Assembly (NCBI GenBank): GCA_964421815.1
Contig: CAYQYT010000001.1
Location: 186,001 to 250,000, forward strand
DNA: 64,000 nucleotides
DNA from: DTU089 sp964421815
GTDB taxonomy: Bacteria > Bacillota > Clostridia > Oscillospirales > Acutalibacteraceae
Direction of reading: 5' to 3'
Every line of letters begins with the position of its first letter. Within the stretch, counting starts at the first letter, position 1. Made by a program: the position numbers and the translations under genes. Below, in pieces: positions 35,015 to 42,582 of this stretch. Below the pieces are notes generated by a model. That model was not told the origin of the DNA. It did no database searches and was given only the letters and a program-made list of their open reading frames with translations.

Positions 35015-35160
35015 AACTGAAGATGAGGCAGGTTGTTTCAATGGGGACAATCTGCTTTTTTATGTTTGAAATTTATTTGCTGAAAAAGATATTTAAAGGT
35101 TTTTCGGTTTTGTAAAAAATCACAGACAAACCGACGGTGGATAACGAACTTAAAAAGCTG

Positions 35161-35189
35161 TTGCATTTTGTTTTCAACGGTGTTATAAT
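35161..35189 (+). promoter_or_regulatory. Promoter of the glycine riboswitch leader
   Basis: TTGCAT (35161-35166), 17-nt spacer, consensus TATAAT (35184-35189). Predicted start near 35196, just before aptamer 1. Confidence 0.72.
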
Positions 35190-35208
35190 TCAATAAAATA
35201 TGAATGAT

Positions 35209-35366
35209 GTTTGCAGAAGAAGCATACGGCTGCCGAAGGAGTAACGCTCTCAGGCTTCCCGAAAGGGAAAAGGACTGCAAACGGACATAACTTTGGAGAA
35301 GCTCATTAAATTGAGTGCCGAAGGGGCAAAGCGATCTCGCTAATCTCTCAGGCAAAAGGACAAAGT
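35209..35366 (+). promoter_or_regulatory. Tandem glycine riboswitch
   Basis: Two adjacent gcvT-type aptamers. Aptamer 1 is 35209-35282, closed by GTTTGCAG/CTGCAAAC. Aptamer 2 is 35290-35366, closed by ACTTTG/CAAAGT. Both contain the diagnostic core (CGAAGGAG or CGAAGGGGCAAAG, then CTCTCAGGC and AAAAGGAC). The linker is short, as in cooperative tandem forms. A terminator (35408-35438) and the symporter gene follow, so glycine probably controls transcription of glycine/alanine uptake. Confidence 0.93.
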
Positions 35367-35407
35367 ATAAAACCTGAATTTTTTCGGGAAGATATTTGTT
35401 TCTTTTT

Positions 35408-35438
35408 GTCGGATTACGCCCTGTAATCCGACTTTTTA
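35408..35438 (+). terminator. Riboswitch expression-platform terminator
   Basis: GTCGGATTAC (35408-35417) pairs with GTAATCCGAC (35423-35432), then TTTTT, between the glycine aptamers and the symporter start. Confidence 0.85.
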
Positions 35439-35465
35439 TTTTATTTCAGTTTCGGAGGTAAATAT

Positions 35466-37004
35466 ATGGAAGTCTTTTTAAACAAAATTGCTGAAATCAA
35501 CGGTACTGTAAACGGTGTTGTCTGGGGTACGTTCGGTTTGCTCCTGCTTTTCGGCACAGGTATTTTAATGACCTTCTGTACGCGCTTTTTCCAGGTTTCG
35601 CACATCGGTCTGTGGTGGAAAAATACAATAGGCAGTCTTTTCAATAAAAATGTTATAGGTCACGCAAAAGAAAAAGGAGCCATATCGCCGTTTCAGGCTC
35701 TTTGCACAGCTCTTGCGGCAACTGTCGGCACGGGAAATATTGCCGGTGTTGCGGCGGCAATCTGTACGGGCGGTGCAGGAGCGGTTTTCTGGATGTGGGT
35801 TGCGGCTTTTTTCGGTATGATGACAAACTTTTCCGAAAATGTTCTGGGTATATATTTCCGCCGCCGAAATGATAACGGCGAGTGGTCGGGGGGCGCAATG
35901 TATTATCTGCGCTACGGTCTCGGCGGTAAAAAAGGCGGCAAAACCGCAGGAAAGGTTCTCGCCGTTCTTTTCTGCATTTTCACTATGCTTGCCTCGTTCG
36001 GAATCGGCAGTATGGGTCAGGTTAACAAGATTGTTGCCAACATTGCTTCCGCTTTTGAAGTTGAGTCCCTTTCATCAATTCGGGTTTTCGGCGGAATATC
36101 GCTGTATAATCTGATTATCGGCGTTGTCATTATGGTACTTGTAGCGCTCATAACCCTCGGCGGAATTAAAAGAATTGCGTCGGTTGCGGAAAAAATCGTT
36201 CCCTTTATGATAATCCTCTTTATTGCCGGCAGTTTTATTATCATCGGCATCAATTATTCACAGATACTTCCCGCGTTCAGAACGATTTTTTTAAATGCGT
36301 TTAAGCCCGAGGCCTTTGTGGGAGGAACGCTCGGCGCGGCAATCAGCGCAGCGGTTACACAGGGCTTTAAGAGGGGTGTTTTCTCAAATGAAGCCGGTCT
36401 CGGTTCGTCGGTTATGGTACACTCAAACTCAAACATCAGAGAGCCTGTAAAACAGGGTATGTGGGGCATTTTTGAAGTTTTTGCCGATACAATGGTTGTA
36501 TGCACAATGACCGCCCTTGTGGTCTTGACATCGGGAGTGTTTGATGCAAAGACGGGCGTATGTGCAGAGGGCTTTTCCGACGCAACTCTTGTTGCGGGCG
36601 CATTCAACAGCGTTTTCTCGTGGGGAAATATGGGCGAAAAGTTTATTGCTGTTGCAATGTTCCTTTTCGCATTTACGACAGTGCTCGGTTGGTCCCATTA
36701 CGGTTCTAAAGCGTGGGAATATCTTTTCGGAACAAAAACGACTGTTATTTTTAAGATTATTCACGTATGTACGGTTGTTTTGGGTGCGGTTATGACTTCC
36801 TCCCTTGCGTGGGATATTTCGGACACCTTTAACGGACTTATGATGATACCTAACCTTATTTGCGTTGTTGTTCTGTCTCCGTTGGTTATGAGAATTACGA
36901 GAAACTATGTTGACCGTACGTGCAGGCACAGGAATGAAAAACCAATTCTTTCGTTTGACCCCGCACTCCAGGCTGAAGCGGAAGCTGTTACGGAACGGGA
37001 ATAA
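35466..37004 (+). CDS. Sodium:alanine/glycine symporter (AGCS family)
   Basis: A 512-aa Na+-coupled amino-acid uptake protein with about 11 helices. Family blocks: VWGTFGLLLLFGTGIL, FQALCTALAATVGTGNIAGVA (the AGCS signature near residues 75-95), GGPGAxFWM-like GGAGAVFWMWVAAFFGM, GAMYYLRYGLG, and FSNEAGLGSSVMVHS. TTCGGAGG precedes the ATG. It is under the tandem glycine riboswitch, supporting glycine as substrate. A hairpin terminator follows. Confidence 0.94.
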   Translation: MEVFLNKIAEINGTVNGVVWGTFGLLLLFGTGILMTFCTRFFQVSHIGLWWKNTIGSLFNKNVIGHAKEKGAISPFQALCTALAATVGTGNIAGVAAAICTGGAGAVFWMWVAAFFGMMTNFSENVLGIYFRRRNDNGEWSGGAMYYLRYGLGGKKGGKTAGKVLAVLFCIFTMLASFGIGSMGQVNKIVANIASAFEVESLSSIRVFGGISLYNLIIGVVIMVLVALITLGGIKRIASVAEKIVPFMIILFIAGSFIIIGINYSQILPAFRTIFLNAFKPEAFVGGTLGAAISAAVTQGFKRGVFSNEAGLGSSVMVHSNSNIREPVKQGMWGIFEVFADTMVVCTMTALVVLTSGVFDAKTGVCAEGFSDATLVAGAFNSVFSWGNMGEKFIAVAMFLFAFTTVLGWSHYGSKAWEYLFGTKTTVIFKIIHVCTVVLGAVMTSSLAWDISDTFNGLMMIPNLICVVVLSPLVMRITRNYVDRTCRHRNEKPILSFDPALQAEAEAVTERE

Positions 37005-37050
37005 AACCGAGTTCTATTGCATGCACATTTTTCCAAAACCCCGAAAAAGA

Positions 37051-37088
37051 GGGATGTAAAAAACTTCCGTTTTTTACATCCCCGTTTT
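37051..37088. terminator. Bidirectional terminator of the GTAAAA-type family
   Basis: Stem GGGATGTAAAAAAC / GTTTTTTACATCCC with a TTCC tetraloop, followed by CGTTTTT, between convergent genes. Confidence 0.75.
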
Positions 37089-38029
37089 TATATGCCTGAA
37101 AGAATATTACTGTTCCTCAAAGAAATATCACCGATTAAATCATTTACGGAATATGCGTGTTTTTCCAAATCGTTGCAGGTGGCTTTGGTTATTCCCTGTT
37201 GCTGTAATAACGAGATAATATCTTCGGCAACGGAATTTATAACAACAGCCTTTATATCGGCATTTTCGGCGCCGTTGTCCGTGGATATGAGGAATTCAAG
37301 AGAATCCGCCATCGCCTCTCCGCCGTCAATTTCCCTGAGCGCTTTGAATTGCCATTTGTAATAGGGCATATATTTGTTGTTCAAAAGGAAGAACGATTTC
37401 ATTGCCGCGTTGGAAAACTCAAAAAGTGCCAGTTGTGCGGCGGCGGTTTCTCCACGTTTTAAAATTCTCGGGTAATTGTATTGCCCGCTTTGTGCCATTA
37501 TTAAAAGATTTCCCGCAAGTTTTTTCAGTTTAACATCCCGGGGCATTTCTTTCAGTCTGTTTCGTATTTTGGTGAACTCTCCCGAATCGTCCCGGAATAT
37601 TTCTCCGTTAGTGGCTTCTGCCAAAGCAAAGTCCGGAATCGTAAGCCATTGCTCGTTTGTAAGTTCACCGTCCGGTGAGCCGATTTTTTTATTATAGAAA
37701 TCTTTGGTTCTGAAAACTCCGTTCCTGCTGCCGCCCACGGGCTTAACCCTACTGCGTTTGTAGCCGTGAAATTCATTGGGGAGTTTTGAATATGCTCTTT
37801 CCAAATTGAAAAAAACTTTATTGTCAATGATGTTTTCATCGGGAAGAAACAGGCAAAAGCCCGGCTCAAAATCATGGTCGTGGGAAATTTCATCGTCATA
37901 TCCGTAGCAGTCAGAACCGCTTCCCACAAGCCCGACCGCTATTAAATGCTCATACTCTCCGAACATTTCGTGTAACATGGCTTGTCCGTACTCCTCATAA
38001 TACTTTTTTGAAAGTTCAAGACCTTTCAT
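37088..38029 (-). CDS. DUF4037 nucleotidyltransferase-like protein
   Basis: A 313-aa protein of the DUF4037 family. The N-terminal nucleotidyltransferase-like core has VGLVGSGSDCYGYDDEIS then HDHDFEPGF (GSxSxxxG...DxD pattern), followed by GSRNGVFRTKDFY and a helical C-terminal domain (KLKKLAGNLLIMAQSGQYNY). The substrate is unknown. It overlaps the TPR gene upstream by 14 nt, and these two families often occur as a pair. GAGG precedes the ATG. Confidence 0.88.
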   Translation of the reverse strand: MKGLELSKKYYEEYGQAMLHEMFGEYEHLIAVGLVGSGSDCYGYDDEISHDHDFEPGFCLFLPDENIIDNKVFFNLERAYSKLPNEFHGYKRSRVKPVGGSRNGVFRTKDFYNKKIGSPDGELTNEQWLTIPDFALAEATNGEIFRDDSGEFTKIRNRLKEMPRDVKLKKLAGNLLIMAQSGQYNYPRILKRGETAAAQLALFEFSNAAMKSFFLLNNKYMPYYKWQFKALREIDGGEAMADSLEFLISTDNGAENADIKAVVINSVAEDIISLLQQQGITKATCNDLEKHAYSVNDLIGDISLRNSNILSGI

Positions 38030-38780
38030 AAATTTTCCTCGCTCTCTCGGTTAATTCTTTTTCATATAAAAATCTTCCGTAATAGCCGAATGTGGGAGCA
38101 CATTTCTCGCAAACGAAAGCATAGTTTCCGTCGTCTTCGGAAAGATTATCGTTCAGAACTTTTTCCGCTTTATTTAACAGTATATCAATTTCTTCGCAAG
38201 CCTCCGCGAGTCCCTTTTGGGCTTCCAATGCGTTTGCCATGTTAAGATATGTTACCGCCTGTTCCAAATTGAATCGGGGATTTTCATCTAAAACGGAAAT
38301 TGCCCTGTTGTATAGGAATAAGGCTTTTTTGTATTCTTTTAAATCCACAAGGGAAAGAGCGTAATTGTTATAAAGTCCCGCAAGACGTCTGTCATTTAAT
38401 GGTAGCAGTTTTTCATATAATGCCAATGCTTTTTCAAAATAGACAATGCTCTGCGGTGCTTCACCGAAAGCCTTGTAAGCGGTGCCGCAGTTTATATATG
38501 CGGTGGCACCCGAAATATCGTTTTCAAGATTTAAAACACCAACCGAATCAAGTGTTTTTCGGCAATATTTGTAACAGTTTTCCCTGTCCCCGATTTTTCT
38601 GTAAAGACCTATACACTCGTTGTAGAGGGTGAAAAGTCCTTTACTGTCATTAAGTTTTTGTGCGTTGATTATTTGTTCCTCTAAAAAAACTCGGGCATCA
38701 TCATATCTGTTTTTACTTAAAATATCATCCAGCTCTGAAATTACAGAGCCGATATTAAGGTGATTCGGAAATATATTCAT
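38016..38780 (-). CDS. Tetratricopeptide-repeat protein
   Basis: A 254-aa cytoplasmic protein made mainly of TPR helices: NDSKGLFTLYNECIGLYRKI, ATAYINCGTAYKAFGEAPQS, IVYFEKALALYEKLL, LAGLYNNYALSLVDLKEYKK, and ALFLYNRAISVLDEN. It probably recruits or regulates a partner, most likely the DUF4037 protein encoded by the overlapping gene. GAGG lies 8 nt before the ATG. Confidence 0.85.
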   Translation of the reverse strand: MNIFPNHLNIGSVISELDDILSKNRYDDARVFLEEQIINAQKLNDSKGLFTLYNECIGLYRKIGDRENCYKYCRKTLDSVGVLNLENDISGATAYINCGTAYKAFGEAPQSIVYFEKALALYEKLLPLNDRRLAGLYNNYALSLVDLKEYKKALFLYNRAISVLDENPRFNLEQAVTYLNMANALEAQKGLAEACEEIDILLNKAEKVLNDNLSEDDGNYAFVCEKCAPTFGYYGRFLYEKELTERARKIYERS

Positions 38781-38969
38781 ATATTAACCTCTGTTCTTTA
38801 ATGGTAACATTTTATCACAGTATTAAGAATTTTACAATGAAAATATATGGGGAGTTTGTGCCAAAACAGAGATTTGGTAAATTGAATTGTGGAGTTGTAT
38901 AAAAACACTTGCAAAAATACGACAGTATATAGCAAATCTTACAAAATAGAAGAATTTTACAAAAAAACC

Positions 38970-38998
38970 TTTACTTTATTACGCTAAAGTGGTAAAAT
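38970..38998 (+). promoter_or_regulatory. Promoter of the amino-acid ABC transporter operon
   Basis: TTTACT (38970-38975), 17-nt spacer, TAAAAT (38993-38998). The rest of 38781-39045 shows no gene. Confidence 0.6.
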
Positions 38999-39045
38999 GC
39001 TGACATAATCAAAAAAGACGGCAACGTCAAATGGAGGAATTTATT

Positions 39046-39867
39046 ATGAAAAAAGTATTGGCAATCGTAATGAGCGTAGTTCTCGTTCTCGGTATTGTTT
39101 GTGCATTTGCCGCTTGCGGTACAAAGGACGGCGGCGACACTACTGCAGCCGCAGATACAACAGCCGCAGCATCCGATATGGCTTATATCAAAGAAAAAGG
39201 CACAATGGTTATCGGTATTACTGAATATGCTCCCATGAACTTCAAAGCAGAAGACGGCTCTTGGACAGGTTTTGATACAGAGTTTGCAGAAGCAGTTTGC
39301 GAAAAACTCGGTGTTAAAGCAAAGTTCTTCGTTCTTTCCGACTGGGATCAGAAAGTTAACGAACTTAACGCAAAAACAATTGACGTTGTTTGGAACGGTA
39401 TGACTATTAAGGAAGAACTCAAACAGTCAATGAGCATTACAGACGCTTATGTTTACAATGCACAGGTTATTGTTACAAAGGCAGAAAATGCAGATAAGTA
39501 TAAAGACCTTGAATCCATCAAAGACGCTACAATCGCTGTTGAAACAGGTTCCGCAGGTCAGGATATGGTTGCAGATTGTGCAAACGTTACAGAGGTTGCC
39601 GCACAGTCGGACGCTCTTCTTGAAGTTCAGTCAGGTGCCGCAGATGTTTGTGTTATCGACATTACAATGGCAGATGCTATGACAGGCGAAGGCACAAGCT
39701 ACGCAGATCTTCAGAAAACAGGCACTCTTTCGGAAGAAGAATACGGTATCGGTTGCCGCTTAGGTTCCGACACTTGCACGGAAATCAACAAGGTTATGGC
39801 AGAACTTAAAGCGGACGGCACTCTTGATAAACTTGCTAAAAAATACGAACTTACACTTGTAAAATAA
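39046..39867 (+). CDS. Amino-acid ABC transporter substrate-binding lipoprotein
   Basis: A 273-aa family 3 solute-binding protein. The signal MKKVLAIVMSVVLVLG ends in a lipobox (AFAACG, Cys about 23), followed by an Ala/Thr/Asp linker and the SBP_bac_3 domain (GTMVIGITEYAPMNF, GFDTEFAEAVCEKLG, DVVWNGMTI, IAVETGSAGQD). GGAGG precedes the ATG at 39046. A stable hairpin after the stop could favour high expression of this component over the permease and ATPase. Confidence 0.93.
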   Translation: MKKVLAIVMSVVLVLGIVCAFAACGTKDGGDTTAAADTTAAASDMAYIKEKGTMVIGITEYAPMNFKAEDGSWTGFDTEFAEAVCEKLGVKAKFFVLSDWDQKVNELNAKTIDVVWNGMTIKEELKQSMSITDAYVYNAQVIVTKAENADKYKDLESIKDATIAVETGSAGQDMVADCANVTEVAAQSDALLEVQSGAADVCVIDITMADAMTGEGTSYADLQKTGTLSEEEYGIGCRLGSDTCTEINKVMAELKADGTLDKLAKKYELTLVK

Positions 39868-39888
39868 TTCTTCAGTTTTTAATATTTC

Positions 39889-39917
39889 GGCAGAGTGTCC
39901 CGGCGGCACTCTGCCTT
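39889..39917 (+). terminator. Intra-operon hairpin (leaky terminator or mRNA stabiliser)
   Basis: GGCAGAGTG (39889-39897) pairs perfectly with CACTCTGCC (39907-39915), but only two Ts follow, so read-through is expected. It lies between the binding-protein and permease genes. Confidence 0.6.
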
Positions 39918-39961
39918 GAATGTTGTTATATGGGAAATAAATCGAAAGGGAATAATTGATT

Positions 39962-40669
39962 ATGGCACCTGTTAATCTATCAACAGTTTTGCAATCGCTG
40001 TTTGAGGGTTTCGTTGTTTCAATCGAAATATTTGCACTTACTCTGTTGTTTGCCATTCCTCTCGGACTTGTTATAAGTTTTGGCTCAATGAGTAAGTTTA
40101 AACCTTTAAAATATGTGGTGAGATTTATTATTTGGGTTGTAAGAGGAACCCCTCTTATGCTCCAACTTATTGTTATATTCTACGGACCGGGACTTCTGGC
40201 AAACTGGGCGCAGGGCTTGGGCAGTACAAATCCCATTATAATGTGGATTGCCGGCATAACCGTTATGGAGCGTTTCGTTGCCGTTATAATATCGTTTTCA
40301 TTAAACTATGCCTGCTATTTCTCCGAAATTTTCAGAGGAGGAATAGAGAGCATACCTAAAGGACAGTATGAAGCAGGTCAGGTTTTGGGAATGACAAAAA
40401 CCCAGGTATTCTTTAAAATCGTTTTAATGCAGGTTGTTAAAAATATTATTCCCCCAATGAGTAATGAGATTATAACTCTTGTTAAGGACACATCCCTTGC
40501 CCGTGTTATTTCCGTTTACGAACTTATTTGGGCGGGTCAGGCATTTATTAAAACAAACGGTATTATCTGGCCCCTTATGGCAACGGGACTTTTCTACCTG
40601 ATGTTCAGCGGATTGTTAAGCCTTATTTTCGGCAGAATCGAGAAAAAACTTGATTATTACAAAACTTAA
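39962..40669 (+). CDS. Amino-acid ABC transporter permease
   Basis: A 235-aa HisMQ-type membrane subunit with about five helices (SIEIFALTLLFAIPLGLVIS, IIWVVRGTPLMLQLIVIFYG). The EAA loop is FRGGIESIPKGQYEAGQVLG, which contacts the ATPase. The ATG at 39962 is 11 nt from AAGGG; a TTG at 39956 would be 5 nt away, so two residues are uncertain. It is 17 nt ahead of the ATPase gene. Confidence 0.93.
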   Translation: MAPVNLSTVLQSLFEGFVVSIEIFALTLLFAIPLGLVISFGSMSKFKPLKYVVRFIIWVVRGTPLMLQLIVIFYGPGLLANWAQGLGSTNPIIMWIAGITVMERFVAVIISFSLNYACYFSEIFRGGIESIPKGQYEAGQVLGMTKTQVFFKIVLMQVVKNIIPPMSNEIITLVKDTSLARVISVYELIWAGQAFIKTNGIIWPLMATGLFYLMFSGLLSLIFGRIEKKLDYYKT

Positions 40670-40686
40670 GGGAAAGGAGATTGAAT

Positions 40687-41466
40687 ATGTCCGTACTTGA
40701 AGTGAAAGATTTAAGAAAGAGTTTCGGAAAAACTCAAGTTTTAAAAGGCGTATCCTTTTCTCTTGAGGAGGGTGAGGTTTTAAGCATTATCGGTTCGTCC
40801 GGTAGCGGTAAAACCACGATTTTAAGGTGTATAAATCAACTTGAAACTGCCGACAGCGGTTATATTGCCGTGGCGGATGAGGTGTTCTTTGACGAATCTA
40901 AGAAGGAAATAAGTTCCAAGGAAAAACGCAGAAAACAGTTGCTTGTGGGACTTGTTTTCCAGGATTTCCACCTTTTCCCCCAATATAATGTTCTCAAAAA
41001 TGTAACCCTCGCCGCAGAATTACTTGCAAAAGAACGTGAGGACTACAAACAGAATAAGAAACAGATACACAGGGAAATTGAAGAAAAAGCCGCGGAAATT
41101 CTCAAAAAAGTGGGTCTTTCCGAGAAATTGGAGAATTATCCCTGTGAACTTTCCGGCGGTCAAAAACAGCGGGTTTCAATAGCAAGAGCATTGATGCTTG
41201 AACCGAAAGTTCTGTTTTTTGACGAGCCCACATCCGCCCTTGACCCCGAGTTGACAGGGGAGATTTTAAAGGTAATCAAAAGCCTTGCGGAAGAAAAGAC
41301 CACAATGGTAATCGTAACCCATGAAATGTCCTTTGCAAAAGCAGTTTCCACCAAGGTTATATTTATGGATGACGGTGTAATTGCGGAGGAGGGCACACCC
41401 GAGGAAGTGTTCGATAATCCTCGCTCCGAACGAACCAGGGCATTTATTTCAAAATTTGATGATTAA
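40687..41466 (+). CDS. Amino-acid ABC transporter ATP-binding protein
   Basis: A 259-aa ATPase of the GlnQ/HisP class. Walker A GSSGSGKTTILR, Q-loop VFQDFHLFP, signature LSGGQKQRVSIARAL, Walker B VLFFDEPTSALDPEL and switch VTHEM are all intact. An insertion between Walker A and the Q-loop (DEVFFDESKKEISSKEKRRK) is typical of this subgroup. AAAGGAG is 6 nt before the ATG at 40687; the TTG six bases earlier abuts it and is rejected. Confidence 0.95.
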   Translation: MSVLEVKDLRKSFGKTQVLKGVSFSLEEGEVLSIIGSSGSGKTTILRCINQLETADSGYIAVADEVFFDESKKEISSKEKRRKQLLVGLVFQDFHLFPQYNVLKNVTLAAELLAKEREDYKQNKKQIHREIEEKAAEILKKVGLSEKLENYPCELSGGQKQRVSIARALMLEPKVLFFDEPTSALDPELTGEILKVIKSLAEEKTTMVIVTHEMSFAKAVSTKVIFMDDGVIAEEGTPEEVFDNPRSERTRAFISKFDD

Positions 41467-41473
41467 CAAAAAA

Positions 41474-41527
41474 CCGCTGATGAGCATAGTATGAACTAAA
41501 CAAGCACTATGCCCTCAGCGGTGTTTT
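41474..41527 (+). terminator. Intrinsic terminator of the ABC operon
   Basis: Long interrupted stem: CCGCTGA with TCAGCGG, and inner GCATAGT with ACTATGC, followed by TTTTTT. Confidence 0.85.
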
Positions 41528-41593
41528 TTCAGGTGGCGACGGGAAAAATTTTTGTCGTCCGAGAATAGCCTGAAAAATCTGTGCATAATATAT

Positions 41594-41629
41594 GGGGCTG
41601 TAAAAAAACGAAAGTTTTTTTACAGCCCC
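41594..41629. terminator. Bidirectional terminator, second copy of the repeat at 11004-11039
   Basis: The same 16-bp stem with GAAA tetraloop, identical over 39 bases (41592-41630) to the first copy, again between convergent genes. Confidence 0.8.
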
Positions 41630-41647
41630 TATGTTTAAATACGGGTT

Positions 41648-42325
41648 TTATAATTTTTCAAGAACTTTTAAGATAATATCCGAAAAGGCGGTAACATCGG
41701 ATGCAAGGGAGTCGGAGTATTCGGAAACGGATACGTCATCCGCGTTGTCGGATATTTTTCTGATGCTTACAAAGGGAGTGTTTAAAAGGTAGCAAACCGC
41801 TCCCAAGGCACCGCTTTCCATATCAAAAGCGTTAATGTTAAAAAGTTTCTTATACTTTTCGCCCAATGCCTTGTCGGTGAGGAAGAAATCCCCCGTACCA
41901 AGATTGCCGTGCTTGAATCCATCAACGGAGCAAGCGGCTTTGTAGAGGGAGTTATCACATTTGTATATGTAATCCTCCTGACCGGGTTTTTGTCCGGGGA
42001 GTCTGCCGATGGGGGTCAAATCAAAATCGCACTCCACACAGGAGTCGGAAACGATTATGTCACCCTTGAAAACCTCGGAGACCGCACCGCTCCATCCCGT
42101 GTTGATAACTCCGTCGAATTTGTCGCAGTCAAGAGCAATTGCCGCACCCATTGCCGCATTTACCTTGCCTATGCCGAAACAAACTGCCGTGCATTCATGG
42201 GAGTTATAAGAGAAATCAAAAGCGGGCATATGCTTGATTGTGTATTCCTTTTTTACAAGTTCGCCCAAACTGTTTTTGCAGGGGTTAAACTCATCAATAT
42301 CAGCAATCAGAACAAGATATCTCAT
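41648..42325 (-). CDS. 5'-methylthioadenosine/S-adenosylhomocysteine nucleosidase-family protein
   Basis: A 225-aa nucleoside phosphorylase-fold protein. FGIGKVNAAMGAAIALD and GVINTGWSGAVSEVFKGDIIVS match the MTA/SAH nucleosidase N-terminal core (the family has TGxAG), and FDMESGALGAVCYL carries the substrate-binding ME motif. RKISDNADD supplies the catalytic Asp region (SD). It may instead be a futalosine hydrolase-like member. AGGAG precedes the ATG; it ends the minus-strand operon behind a TSCPD gene. Confidence 0.82.
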   Translation of the reverse strand: MRYLVLIADIDEFNPCKNSLGELVKKEYTIKHMPAFDFSYNSHECTAVCFGIGKVNAAMGAAIALDCDKFDGVINTGWSGAVSEVFKGDIIVSDSCVECDFDLTPIGRLPGQKPGQEDYIYKCDNSLYKAACSVDGFKHGNLGTGDFFLTDKALGEKYKKLFNINAFDMESGALGAVCYLLNTPFVSIRKISDNADDVSVSEYSDSLASDVTAFSDIILKVLEKL

Positions 42326-42327
42326 TT

Positions 42328-42582
42328 TTATTCTCCTTTTTCAACTGCCTGTGAAAGTGCCTTTGCCAACTGGTCGGGACAGGATGTGGATTTAAAACCG
42401 CAACGGATTCCCGAAATGGTATTTATAATTTCCTCCGCAGGTTTGCCCTCGCACAGAGCGGCAATTCCCTGAAGATTGCCGTGGCAACCGCCCTGGAATT
42501 TTACGTTTTTTACAATTCCGTCTTCGATGTCAAAGGTGAGGTTTCTTGAACACACACCCTGGGGTTTATACTCAAATGTCAT
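42328..42582 (-). CDS. TSCPD domain protein (TIGR03905 family)
   Basis: An 84-aa protein named for its motif: GIRCGFKSTSCPDQLAKAL, with KFQGGCHGNLQGIAALCEG in the middle. Clostridial proteins of this family are related to the C-terminal cysteine-rich segment of some ribonucleotide reductases, but the role is unknown. It overlaps the mfd end by 11 nt and the nucleosidase follows 2 nt later. Confidence 0.9.
   Translation of the reverse strand: MTFEYKPQGVCSRNLTFDIEDGIVKNVKFQGGCHGNLQGIAALCEGKPAEEIINTISGIRCGFKSTSCPDQLAKALSQAVEKGE

Noticed and set aside
35038..35355. Minus-strand ORF of 105 codons
   Set aside because: It lies across the tandem glycine riboswitch, which fully explains the sequence.
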